Assembly (NCBI RefSeq): GCF_030269325.1 | Contig: NZ_BSTD01000004.1 | Coordinates: 1,026,458-1,090,457 of the forward strand | Reading direction: 5' to 3' | DNA: 64,000 nucleotides | Source of the DNA: Amycolatopsis sp. NBRC 101858 | Lineage (GTDB): Bacteria > Actinomycetota > Actinomycetes > Mycobacteriales > Pseudonocardiaceae | In this document: piece after piece, positions 52,657 through 63,512 of the stretch | Numbering within the stretch: position 1 is the stretch's first letter | Layout: each line of letters begins with the position of its first letter | The notes under the pieces: model-generated | Told to the model about the DNA's origin: nothing | Seen by the model: the letters and a program-made list of their open reading frames with translations, nothing else | Databases searched by the model: none | Made by a program: the position numbers and the translations under genes

Positions 52657-53676
52657 TCATCCGAGTCCGCTGTTGTCCCGCAGTCTCCGCAGCATCAGCG
52701 CGAGATGCAGCCGGAACCGGCCCGCGGGGGAGTCGACCTCGAAGCCGAGGACCGCTTCCGCACGGGCCAGGCGGGCCGGCATCGTGCTGTGGTGGCGGTG
52801 CAGCACCGCCGCGGCCTTGCGGGCCGAGCCCGTCGCGCACAGCGCGTCGAGCGCGGCCAGCGTGTCGTCCCCGTGGGTTTCGGCCGCGAGCCGGTCCAGA
52901 GCGCGGATGTCCGGCAGCTCGGCGAGATCCGGCCCGTCGAGCCGGCCGGCCAACGCGGTGAGGCTGCCGAGCCGGTCCCACCACACCACCGGCTCGGCGT
53001 CCGCGGTGAAGCGCAGCGCCGTCCGGGCGGCGGCCCAGGACCGGGCCGCGTCGATGGCAGGCAGCTCCGGGCCGACGCCCGCCCGGCCGCCGTCCGGCAG
53101 CGCGGGCACGGTGTCCACGAAGATCGCGCGCACCCCGCCCAGCTGGGCCGATCGCCCCGCGAGCCCGTCGACGCCGGTGCCCGCCAGCACGCGCAGCCGC
53201 GCCGCCGGGGCGATCCCCAGCAAGTGCAGGGCCCGCGACCGCTCGGCCGTGCCGGCGTCCTCGGACAGCACCAGTTCGACCAGCGCGGGGTCGCCGAGCT
53301 CGGGCCGGGGCACACCGCTCTGCTCCAGCAGGATCGCCGTGGCGATCGCGAACCGTTCCAGCAGCATGTCGTCGAGCGGGAGCGGTGCCCCGCCGCGGGC
53401 CACCCACACGTCGACGCCGCCCTCGAGGCGGCGGACGGCCGCTCCCGCGGGCGCCGCCCCGGGCGTGACGACGTCTTCGCCCGGTTCCGCCCGCAGTGAC
53501 AGCCCCTGGCCGGGCGCGTGCACGCCGACCCGGCAGCCGGCGAGCTCGGCCGTGCTGCGCACCAGCGCGTCCAGGCCGGCGCGGCCGGTGATCAGGCGGT
53601 CGAAGAACCCGATCACCCGCACGGCGTTCTCGGCGTCGGCGTCGAGCCCGGACAGCCGCAGCAGCAGCCCCTTCAT
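52657..53676 (-). CDS. PucR/CdaR-type transcriptional regulator
   Basis: A 339-aa protein whose C-terminal 60 residues are a PucR-type helix-turn-helix (LDALCATGSARKAAAVLHRHHSTMPARLARAEAVLG). The N-terminal 270 residues form a GAF-like or sensor region without a clear match. ATG 53676 is the best start; a longer frame on this strand is not supported. Targets are unknown, but the divergent esterase gene starts 105 nt away. Confidence 0.82.
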   Translation of the reverse strand: MKGLLLRLSGLDADAENAVRVIGFFDRLITGRAGLDALVRSTAELAGCRVGVHAPGQGLSLRAEPGEDVVTPGAAPAGAAVRRLEGGVDVWVARGGAPLPLDDMLLERFAIATAILLEQSGVPRPELGDPALVELVLSEDAGTAERSRALHLLGIAPAARLRVLAGTGVDGLAGRSAQLGGVRAIFVDTVPALPDGGRAGVGPELPAIDAARSWAAARTALRFTADAEPVVWWDRLGSLTALAGRLDGPDLAELPDIRALDRLAAETHGDDTLAALDALCATGSARKAAAVLHRHHSTMPARLARAEAVLGFEVDSPAGRFRLHLALMLRRLRDNSGLG

Positions 53677-53781
53677 GCCGCCACGATAGGCGCGCCCGCC
53701 GCCGGATGGCGACCTCCGGCGCGGCAACGCCCGCCGCGTGGCGGTGGCCCGGAGCGCCTCCCGCGGCCCAAGATCGGGGTC

Positions 53782-54731
53782 ATGACCTACGCGATCGATC
53801 CCGAGCTGGTGCCCTGGCTGGACATGCTCCCGGCCGTGACCCTCTCCGACTACGACTCCCTGGTCGCCGCGCGCTCCTCGATGGGGCAGCTGGGCGAGGT
53901 CCTGCCGGCCTACGAGCCGGCGAACCCGATCGACGTCCGCGACACGACCGTGCCCGGGCCGTCGGACGCACCCGAGGTCCCGGTGCGCGTCTACTCGCCG
54001 GCGAACCGCACCGGCGCGGTGCCCGGCCTGCTCTACATCCACGGCGGCGGGTTCGTCCTCGGCGACCTCGACATGTTCCACGCGTCGCTGCTCCGCCTGG
54101 TCGACGAGCTCGGCATCGTGATCGTGTCGGTGGACTACCGGCTGGCGCCCGAGCACCCGTTCCCGGCGCCGGTCGAAGACTGCTACGCGGCCCTGCAGTG
54201 GGTCGAGGCCAAGGCGGCGGAGCTGGGCATCGACCCGGCCCGGCTCGCGGTCGGCGGCGAAAGCGCGGGCGGCGGCCTCTCGGCGGCGGTGGCGCTGCTG
54301 GCCCGCGACCGCGGCGGCCCGGCGCTGTGCTTCCAGTACCTCGGGATCCCGGAGCTGGACGACCGCCTGGAGACGCTGTCGATGCGCGCCTACACCGACA
54401 CGCCGGTGTGGAACCAGCCGAACGCGGTGTACAGCTGGACCAGCTACCTCGGCGCGGAGCCCGGCGGCGCAGACGTCTCGCCGTACGCCGCACCGGCCCG
54501 GGCCGCGGACCTGGCCGGGTTGCCGCCCGCGTTCGTCACGACGTGCCAGTTCGACCCGTTGCGGGACGAGGGAATCCAGTACGCGCAACGCCTCGCGCAC
54601 GCGGGCGTGGCGACCGAGCTGCGGCACTACCCGGGCACGTTCCACGGGTCGAGCATGGTGGAGACGGCGGAGATCTCCCGCCGGATGTTCGCCGACGAGG
54701 TCGACGCCCTGCGCCGCGGGTTGCGGCTGGG

Positions 54732-54735
<4 letters not shown>
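53782..54735 (+). CDS. Hormone-sensitive-lipase-type alpha/beta hydrolase
   Basis: A 317-aa esterase with the oxyanion HGGG (YIHGGGFVLGD), nucleophile GESAGG, Asp in FDPLRDEG and His in PGTFHGS, the standard order of HSL-family enzymes. Expected to cleave short acyl esters in the cytoplasm. No strong ribosome site precedes ATG 53782. Its TAG stop shares CTAG with the stop of the convergent kinase gene. Confidence 0.88.
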
Positions 54736-56527
<1,792 letters not shown>

Positions 56528-56531
<4 letters not shown>

Positions 56532-58390
56532 GGTTTTGGCAATCCGGGCCGGATCGCCTTGGCGAAGTCCTGCGCCTGGCGGCAGATCTCGGCGTCGGGC
56601 AGCGTGCTGGCGGAGGTGCGGTAGCCGACGACGACGTTCTCCGAGAAGTCTTCTTCGAGCGGGCGGTGCTGCCAGGTCAGGCTGCAGAACCCGGACGCGG
56701 GGTTGGACCGTTTGGTGGTGAAGTACGCGGTGACCCCGCCGAGGTCGACGGTCCCGGCCGAGTCGTAGTACGAGTCCTTCGACTGCACGGGCCGGGTGCC
56801 GCGTTCGAGCGACACGACGACCTCGCCGCCGACCTGCCAATGGCATTCGTGCAGCCCGGCGGGCACCACCTTGGTGACCGGGCCGACGATCCGCTGCGCG
56901 GTGGCGGTGTCGACCAGGCCGCACGGATCGACCGGGGCGAGTCCTCCCGGCGCGGCGGGCGAGCCCGCGCGGAGGCGGTTGACGGCTTCGGTGAGCGCGG
57001 CCTTCGCCGAGTCGCACGGCTGGGCGAACGGCTTGGCCGCCTGGCTGGCTTCGACGCCGATCGTCGCGTCCGGCCGGTCGACGATCGGCACGGACGCGGT
57101 GCAGCCGCCCGTCTTGTCGTCGATGGTGAGCGGGAGGCCGTCGAGCTCCCCGGCGGCCGTGCCCTTGGCGGTCACCGGGCCGCCGACGGTCAGTCCCAGC
57201 CACTGGCCCTGCGGCGTCTCGTAGACGCACTCGAAGAAGTGCACGTCGATCTTGGGGGTGAGCTTCCCGGTGCCGGGCACCGACGGCAGCACCTGGCACA
57301 GGTCGGCGGCGCGCAGCTTGTCCGGGCCGAGCGGGTCCGGGTTCGGCGCGGACGTGGTGGTGACCGGAGGCGGGACGGTCGTCGCCGGGGCGGCGGTCGC
57401 GCCGTCGTCGCCCCGGGTGAGGGTGATCGCGGTGATCGCAGCGGCCACGACGACGGCGGCCGCGGTGGCGGCGAGCGCGATCCGGCGGCCTCGTCGCGCG
57501 GGCTTCTTGGTCAGGACGGCCGTCACTTCGGCCTGCCGCCTCGCGATCAGCGCGTGCACGGCAGGCGGCCACGGACGCTGGACCGGCGGCAGCGGACCGA
57601 GCAGCTCCAGGACCTGAGCGGGTGTCGGCCGTCGTGCCGGGTCCTTGGCGAGGCACGGCTCGGCGACGGCCTGGACCTCGGGCGGCAGGAAGCGCAGGTC
57701 CGGGTGCGTGTGGACGACGTTGTAGAGCGACTGCGGGCCCGAGGTCCCGGCGAAGGGGCTGTGCCCGGTGGCGGCCAGCACCAGCAGGGCGCCCAGGGAG
57801 AAGACGTCGCTCGCCGGGGTCAGCGGCCGCCCTTCGGCCTGCTCCGGCGACATGAAGGCGGGCGAGCCGAGGATGACGCCGGTGTGGGTGAGGTCGGTGC
57901 CGCCCTCGGCGGCGCGGGCGATGCCGAAGTCGATGACACGCGGCCCGTCGTCGGCGAGCAGGACGTTGGCGGGCTTGAGGTCCCGGTGCACGAGCCCGGC
58001 CCGGTGGATGCCGGTCAGGGCCGACGCCAGCCCGGCGGCGAGGTGCCGGACCGCGGCCGGCGGCAGCGGCCCGGTCGTGTCGACGGCTTCCTGCAGCGAG
58101 GGCCCGGCGACGAACACGGAGGCGAGCCACGGCGTTTCGGCGTGGGGATCGGCGTCCATCACGGCGGCGGTGTAGGCGCCGGAGACGAGCCGCGAGACCT
58201 CGACCTCCCGCCGGAACCGTTCGCGGAAGCCGGGATCGTGCGCGAACCCCCGGTGCACCCGCTTGACGGCGGCCAGCCGACCGTCGGGGGCGACCCCGAG
58301 CAGCACGCGGCCCATCGCGCCTTCGCCGACGGCGGCGAGCAGCCGGTACCGCCCGACCTGCGCCGGCTCACCCCGCCCCAACGGCTCCAC
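56528..58390 (-). CDS. Receptor Ser/Thr protein kinase with extracellular domain (first of tandem pair)
   Basis: A 620-aa protein from GTG 58390, with GGAGG 5 nt upstream. The kinase domain (13-270) has GEGAMGRV, Lys43, HRD 135-137 and DFG 154-156. A membrane helix lies at about 303-324, followed by a Thr/Pro-rich stalk (ATTVPPPVTTTSAP) and an extracellular region of about 270 residues with DPC-type cysteine modules. It is a clear paralogue of the downstream kinase with the same architecture. It may phosphorylate, or be phosphorylated by, its partner; ligand unknown. Confidence 0.9.
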
Positions 58391-58484
58391 ACCCACCTCC
58401 GCGGGTGATCGTAGAGCGTGCCGCACGGGCGATGGCCCGGAATGCCCTGATCCGCCGACCGGTGCCCACGGGTAGGAAGGAGGC

Positions 58485-59309
58485 ATGAACACTTCCGTCG
58501 GGGTGCTGCACCCCGGTGCCATGGGCGCCGCCGTCGGGGCGGTCCTCACCTCGCGCGGCACGCCCGTCTCCTGGCTTCCGGCCGGACGCGGCCCCGCGAC
58601 GCGACGCCGTGCCGAAGACGCCCGGCTGACCGAGGCCCAGGACCTCGCCGGGTGCGACGTCATCCTCAGCGTCTGCCCGCCCGCCGCCGCGCTGGACGTC
58701 GCCCGCAGCGTCGCCGGGTTCACCGGGGTCTACGTCGACGCCAACGCCATCAGTCCCGGGCACGCCACCGAAGTCGCGCGGATCCTGGCCGGGGCGACCG
58801 TCGTCGACGGGGGGATCGTCGGCCCGCCACCGCGGCAGGCCGGGACCACCCGGCTCTACCTGTCCGGGCCCGCGGCCGCGGTCACGCTGGTGGAAGGCCT
58901 GTTCGCCGGCAGCGACCTCCGGCCGGTCGCGCTGGACGGGCCCATCGGGAAAGCGTCGGCGCTCAAGCTCGCCTTCGCCTCCTACAACAAGCTCACCTTC
59001 GCCCTGGCCGCGCAGTCCCATGCCCTCGCGGAGCGCCACGGCGTCGGCGGCGAGCTGCGTGAGCTCGCCGCCGACGTCCTGCCGCACACCCCGCTGGGCG
59101 CGCCCGGCGGGATCGCCTCCGCCGGGCAGCGGGCCTGGCGGTGGGAAGGCGAAATGGCCGAGATCGCCGGAGCGTGCGCCGACGCCGGGCTCTCGCCCGC
59201 GTTCGTGACCGCCGCGCAGGAGCTGTTCGGCCGGTGGCGCGAGCACCGCGACGACGACGGCGTCACGGTGCTCGACCTCCTTCAGGCGCTGGTCACCCGG
59301 CCGGGGTGA
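58485..59309 (+). CDS. NAD(P)-dependent dehydrogenase, 6PGDH/beta-hydroxyacid type
   Basis: A 274-aa protein with an N-terminal Rossmann domain (VGVLHPGAMGAAVGAVL) of the NAD_binding_2 type and a C-terminal helical domain of the DUF1932 kind (GKASALKLAFASYNKL). The conserved lysine of the family lies in the latter segment. Substrate unknown. The last 17 nt overlap the end of the convergent oxidoreductase gene. Confidence 0.82.
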   Translation: MNTSVGVLHPGAMGAAVGAVLTSRGTPVSWLPAGRGPATRRRAEDARLTEAQDLAGCDVILSVCPPAAALDVARSVAGFTGVYVDANAISPGHATEVARILAGATVVDGGIVGPPPRQAGTTRLYLSGPAAAVTLVEGLFAGSDLRPVALDGPIGKASALKLAFASYNKLTFALAAQSHALAERHGVGGELRELAADVLPHTPLGAPGGIASAGQRAWRWEGEMAEIAGACADAGLSPAFVTAAQELFGRWREHRDDDGVTVLDLLQALVTRPG

Positions 59310-60330
59310 CGTCGATCAGGACCTTCCCGGTCGCGCCCTCCTCGGACGCGATGTGGGCCTTCGCGGTCTCCTCGAGCGGGAACCGGTGGACGGGCACGCC
59401 GCGGTCCTCGCCGAGCCGCAGCGCGCCGTCGGCCAGCGCCGCGCTGACGTCTTCGGCGCCGGCGCGGAGCTTGTCCGCCCCCACCGTGTAGAGCACCAGG
59501 AACTGGTACCGCGTGTTCAGCCACAGGTTCGCGCCGAAGTCGAGGGTGAGCTTCCCGGTGCCGCGGTCGTCGCCGTAGACCGCGACCGTGCCGCGCGGGC
59601 GCAGGACCTCGGTGTGCAGCGGGGCGTTGACGCCGGCCGCGACCTCGACGACCAGGTCGACGCCGTCCGGGGCGACCTCGCGGATCCGGGCGGCCAGCTC
59701 CGGGTCGGGGTAGCGCAGCACGTGCTGGGCACCGGCCGCGCGGGCGAGCGCGGCCTTCTCGTCGCTGCTGACGGTCGCGATCACCGTGGCCCCGGCCCAG
59801 CGGCCGAGCTGGATCGTGGCGTTGCCGACCGCGCCGGCGCCGCCGCTGACCAGCACCGTCTTGCCCTCGAGCGCGCCGGGGGCGAGCCGCGCGGGCCCGT
59901 CTTCGGCGACGGTCAGCGCCCGGTGCGCGGTCAGCCCCGGGACGCCGAACCCGGCGCCTTCGTCGAAGCCGGCGCCATCGGGCAGGGAGACGACCTTCTC
60001 CGCGGGGAGCACGGTGTACTCCTGCGCGGTGCCGGCCACCGGGCCGTGGGTGCCCGCGAGGATCAGCCACACGCGGTCGCCGGGCGCGAGCCCGGTGACG
60101 TCCGGGCCGACCGCGTCGACGACGCCGGCCCCGTCCTGGTTGGGGACGGTGTCGGGCGTTTCGGTCCCGGCGGCCACGCCGCGGCCGAGCCGGGCCTTCC
60201 AGTCGGTCGGGTTGACCGCGGACACGACGATCCGGACGCGGACCTCGCCGGGCCCGGGTTCCGCGACGGCCCGCTCCGACAGCGACAGCACCTCGGGTCC
60301 GCCGTGGCGGCGGTAGACGACTGCTTTCAT
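59293..60330 (-). CDS. NADPH:quinone reductase-like MDR enzyme
   Basis: A 345-aa zinc-independent MDR protein. It starts at MKAVVYRRHGGPEVL, has NPTDWKARLG, PNQDGAGVVDAVG and the nucleotide-binding VLVSGGAGAVGNATIQLGRWAGA near residue 150. It resembles QOR/zeta-crystallin enzymes and is the second such enzyme in the window (see 17451-18461). Confidence 0.87.
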   Translation of the reverse strand: MKAVVYRRHGGPEVLSLSERAVAEPGPGEVRVRIVVSAVNPTDWKARLGRGVAAGTETPDTVPNQDGAGVVDAVGPDVTGLAPGDRVWLILAGTHGPVAGTAQEYTVLPAEKVVSLPDGAGFDEGAGFGVPGLTAHRALTVAEDGPARLAPGALEGKTVLVSGGAGAVGNATIQLGRWAGATVIATVSSDEKAALARAAGAQHVLRYPDPELAARIREVAPDGVDLVVEVAAGVNAPLHTEVLRPRGTVAVYGDDRGTGKLTLDFGANLWLNTRYQFLVLYTVGADKLRAGAEDVSAALADGALRLGEDRGVPVHRFPLEETAKAHIASEEGATGKVLIDVTPAG

Positions 60331-60501
60331 GCCGGGTGCAATCCCGCGGCACCCCCGGGTTATTCCCGCCGCCCGGAAATGAAACCGCGGTGCTTTTCCC
60401 CGCCGGAGAGCGGAAAAAGAGCGCCACGCGGGTGATCCCCCGGCCGGGCGATTTTCCGTGCTGCCCGAGCGAAATCGGCCGCCGTCGCAGAAACTGGGCG
60501 C

Positions 60502-60651
60502 GTGGGAGAGGAAAAGCGCAGTCCGGGGGACGAGCGGCCGAAGCGTGACGACGGGGAACCGACGCCGATCTTCGACGCGGTGTTCAGCGCCACGCGCGCG
60601 CGGGCCACTACGAAGAATCCGCCGGGGGAGCCGGAGAAATCGGGACGCTGA
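60502..60651 (+). CDS. Possible 49-aa hydrophilic protein
   Basis: GTG 60502 begins a 50-codon frame ending in TGA at 60649. The product is highly charged (GEEKRSPGDERPKRDDGE) with a central FDAVFSATRARAT segment. No ribosome site of quality is visible. It is on the same strand as the two small genes that follow. Coding status is uncertain. Confidence 0.4.
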   Translation: MGEEKRSPGDERPKRDDGEPTPIFDAVFSATRARATTKNPPGEPEKSGR

Positions 60652-60681
60652 ATCGCTTTCGGCGGCGGGGGAGGAACCGGC

Positions 60682-60840
60682 GTGCGCGAGGGGCGGGCGT
60701 GGCGCGGCTTGGCCGTGACGTACGCGGCGGTCTCGGCGGTCCAGGCCTACCTCGCGGCGGCGATGGGCGTGGTCTGGGCGGCGGCCCTGGCGGCGCTGTT
60801 CCTGGCGGCGGCGATCGCGTGCGGGTTCGCCGCCCGCTGA
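60682..60840 (+). CDS. Small single-pass membrane protein, 52 aa
   Basis: GTG 60682, preceded by GAGGA at a 6-nt distance, opens a 53-codon frame. After MREGRAWRGL comes a hydrophobic stretch of about 37 residues rich in Ala, Val and Leu, enough for one or two membrane helices. Codon usage is typical of the host. No family recognised. Confidence 0.55.
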   Translation: MREGRAWRGLAVTYAAVSAVQAYLAAAMGVVWAAALAALFLAAAIACGFAAR

Positions 60841-60870
60841 CCTGAGGCAGTTTGCTGGACGTTCGCAGTG

Positions 60871-60898
60871 AACATGTAGCATGTTGCCTGCACGTGCA
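60871..60898. promoter_or_regulatory. Palindromes upstream of the small HTH gene
   Basis: AACATGTAGCATGTT (60871-60885; arms AACATG and CATGTT) is followed by TGCACGTGCA (60889-60898). TAGCAT inside the first could be a -10 box. The pair lies 22-49 nt before the start of the 44-aa gene. Confidence 0.5.
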
Positions 60899-60919
60899 TC
60901 TGCAGACGAGGAGTGGACC

Positions 60920-61054
60920 GTGGCGAGCGTGGTGAACAGCATGATCGCCGCCGAGCACGCGGCGGGTGCCACGATCTCGGAGCTCGCCGAGCGCTGGGGC
61001 ATCGACCCGCGCCAGGTGGTCGAGCGCCTGGCGCTGGTCGATTCCCACTCCTGA
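60920..61054 (+). CDS. Small helix-turn-helix protein, 44 aa
   Basis: GTG 60920 has GAGGAG 6 nt upstream and the frame ends with TGA at 61052-61054. The product reads as one HTH: ISELAERWGIDPRQVVERL occupies residues 19-37, with a short helix before it. It could bind DNA as a dimer or act as a regulator of a larger factor. It converges on glgC with a gap of 9 nt. Two palindromes lie upstream, which may be its own binding sites. Confidence 0.65.
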   Translation: MASVVNSMIAAEHAAGATISELAERWGIDPRQVVERLALVDSHS

Positions 61055-61063
61055 GAGCCGCCT

Positions 61064-62281
61064 TCAGATCGCGCGTTCGCCCTTGCCGAGCACGACGATC
61101 CCGCCTTCGCTGACGTGGTAGTGCCCGCGGTCGCGGGCCAGGTCGACCCCGATGTGCGCACCCGGCGGCACCACGACGTTCTTGTCGAGGATCGCCCGCC
61201 GCACCACCGCGCCGCGGCCCACCCGGGCCCCGTCCAGCAGCACCGAGCCCTGCACGACCGCGCCCTGCTCCACCAGCACGTCCGGGGAGAGCACCGAGTC
61301 CACGACCTGCGCACCCGAGATGATGCAGCCGTTGCTGACGATCGACTGGTTGGCCGAGCCGCCCTCGACGAACTTCGCCGCCGCGCGCTGGCCCGGGTGG
61401 GCCAGGATCGGCCACTTCCGGTTGTAGAGGTTGAAGATCGGGTGCGTCGAGATCAGGTCGGTGTGCGCCTCGTAGTAGCTGTCGATCGTCCCGACGTCGC
61501 GCCAGTAGCCGTGGTCGCGCTCGGTCTCGCCGGGCACGACGTTGCCGTTGAAGTTGTACACCGCCGCTTCGCCCGACTTGACCAGCGCCGGGATGATGTC
61601 GCGGCCCATGTCGTGGTGCGACGCCGCGTTCTCGGCGTCCGCGTGCAGCGCTTCCAGCATCACCTTCGTCGTGAAGATGTAATTGCCCATCGACACGTAC
61701 GACTCCTCGGGGGAGTCCGGCAGGCCCGGCGGGTCGGCGGGCTTCTCCATGAACGCGTCGATCATCAGGCCGTCGGTGGTCCGGATGACGCCGAACGAGC
61801 TCGCCTCCGCCCGCGGGACGCGGATCCCGGCCACGGTGACCCCGGCGCCCGAGGCGATGTGGGCGTCCAGCATCTGCCGGGGGTCCATCCGGTAGATGTT
61901 GTCCGCGCCGAACACCGCGATGTACTCGGGATCCTCGTCGTAGACCAGGTTGAGGCTCTGGTGGATGGCGTCGGCGCTGCCCTGGTACCAGCGCGGGCCC
62001 AGCCGCTGCTGCGCCGGCACCGGCGTGACGTACTCGCCGGTCAGCGCCGAGAGGCGCCACGTCGTCGAGATGTGCCGGTCGAGCGAGTGCGACTTGTACT
62101 GCGTCAGCACGCACAACCGCCGGAACCCGCCGTGCACCAGGTTCGACAGCACGAAGTCGACCAGCCGGTGCACGCCCCCGAAGGGCACGGCGGGTTTCGC
62201 GCGGTCCGCGGTGAGCGGCATCAGCCGTTTGCCCTCGCCGCCCGCGAGCACGATGCCCAGCACGTCGGCTCCAGTGTTCAC
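61064..62281 (-). CDS. glgC: Glucose-1-phosphate adenylyltransferase
   Basis: A 405-aa enzyme that makes ADP-glucose from glucose-1-phosphate and ATP. GTG 62281 is preferred over 62296 because GGGAGG lies 5 nt upstream. The motifs GIVLAGGEGKRLMPLT, AKPAVPFGG, GSADAIHQSL and FMEKPADPPG are present, and the C-terminal beta-helix domain is complete. The start overlaps the stop of the glycosyltransferase gene by 3 nt (GTGA), so the enzyme is made together with the consumer of its product. Confidence 0.95.
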   Translation of the reverse strand: MNTGADVLGIVLAGGEGKRLMPLTADRAKPAVPFGGVHRLVDFVLSNLVHGGFRRLCVLTQYKSHSLDRHISTTWRLSALTGEYVTPVPAQQRLGPRWYQGSADAIHQSLNLVYDEDPEYIAVFGADNIYRMDPRQMLDAHIASGAGVTVAGIRVPRAEASSFGVIRTTDGLMIDAFMEKPADPPGLPDSPEESYVSMGNYIFTTKVMLEALHADAENAASHHDMGRDIIPALVKSGEAAVYNFNGNVVPGETERDHGYWRDVGTIDSYYEAHTDLISTHPIFNLYNRKWPILAHPGQRAAAKFVEGGSANQSIVSNGCIISGAQVVDSVLSPDVLVEQGAVVQGSVLLDGARVGRGAVVRRAILDKNVVVPPGAHIGVDLARDRGHYHVSEGGIVVLGKGERAI

Positions 62282-63432
62282 GACGACCTCCCGCACGCTT
62301 CGTAGAGGGCGACCGTCCGCTCGGCGATCGCCTTCCAGCCGAACTCGCCGACCGCACGTTCGCGGCCGGCGCTACCCATCGCGGCGGCCCGGTCCGGGGA
62401 CCCGACCACCTCGTTCAGCGCAGCGGCCAGGCCCGCTTCGAACCCGGGCGCGTCTTGGTCGTCGTAGTGCACGAGCAGCCCGGTCCGGCCGTCGTCGACC
62501 ACCTCCGGGATACCCCCGACGTCACTGGCCACCACCGGCGTGCCGCACGCCATCGCCTCCAGGTTCACGATGCCGAGCGGCTCGTAGACCGACGGGCAGG
62601 CGAACACCGTGGCGTGGGTCAGCAGCTGCACGACCTCGGGGCGCGGCAGCATCTCCGGGATCCAGCGGACGCCGGTGCGCGTCTTCTCCAGCTCGGCGAC
62701 CAGCCCGCGGAACTCGGCGTCGAGCTCGGGGGTGTCCGCGCCACCCGCGCACAGCACCAGCTGGGTGCCGGGGTCGAGCGACGCGGCCGCGCGGACCAGG
62801 TGCGGGACGCCCTTCTGGCGGGTGATCCGGCCGACGAACAGCACGTAGGGCCGGCCGGGGTCGATGCCGTGCTTCGCCAGCGCGCCGGTGCCGGGGTCCG
62901 GGCGGTACAGGGTGGTGTCGATGCCGTTGTGGATCACGTGCACCCGCTCGGGCGGCACCGCCGGGTACGCGGCCAGGACGTCGCGGCGCATGCCGCCGCT
63001 GACCGCGACGATCGCGTCCGCGCCTTCGTAGGCCTCGCGCTCGATCCACGACGAGACGCGGTAGCCGCCGCCGAGCTGCTCGGCCTTCCACGGCCGCAGC
63101 GGTTCCAGCGAGTGCGCCGTGACGACGTGCGGGATGCCGTGCGTCATCTTGGCCAGGTGCCCGGCCAGGTTGGCGTACCAGGTGTGGCTGTGCGCGAGGT
63201 CGTGGCCCTCCAGGGCGTTCGCCATCGACACGGCGATGTCCATGGTCGTGAACGCCGGCTGGCGGTAACCGTGCGGATCGGTGTGCCCGGTCGCGTCGGG
63301 GCGGTCCGCGCCCCAGCAGTGCACGTCGAGATCGACCAGCGGCCGCAACTCCCGGGCGAGGAACTCCACGTGAACCCCGGCTCCGCCGTAGACCTCCGGC
63401 GGGTACTCCCGGGTGAGCAGGCCGACCTTCAT
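62279..63432 (-). CDS. glgM: Alpha-maltose-1-phosphate synthase (GlgM, annotated also as glycogen synthase)
   Basis: A 384-aa GT4-fold transferase. KVGLLTREYPPEVYGGAGVHVEFLA opens the N-terminal domain, and the C-terminal donor site contains VGRITRQKGVPHLVRA and CPSVYEPLGIVNLEAMACGTPVV. The actinobacterial enzyme at this position (M. tuberculosis Rv1212c) uses ADP-glucose and glucose-1-phosphate to make maltose-1-phosphate for alpha-glucan assembly by GlgE. The gene pair glgM-glgC is as in mycobacteria. The stop codon is at 62278-62280 if the triplet TGA is counted from the minus strand. Confidence 0.9.
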
Positions 63433-63512
63433 GACCGAACCCTATGGCCTTTCCGGCCTCCGGCGCAGTCTGGCGTCCAGGCGAATTCCCCGGTCGCTCG
63501 GATGAGCGGGGA

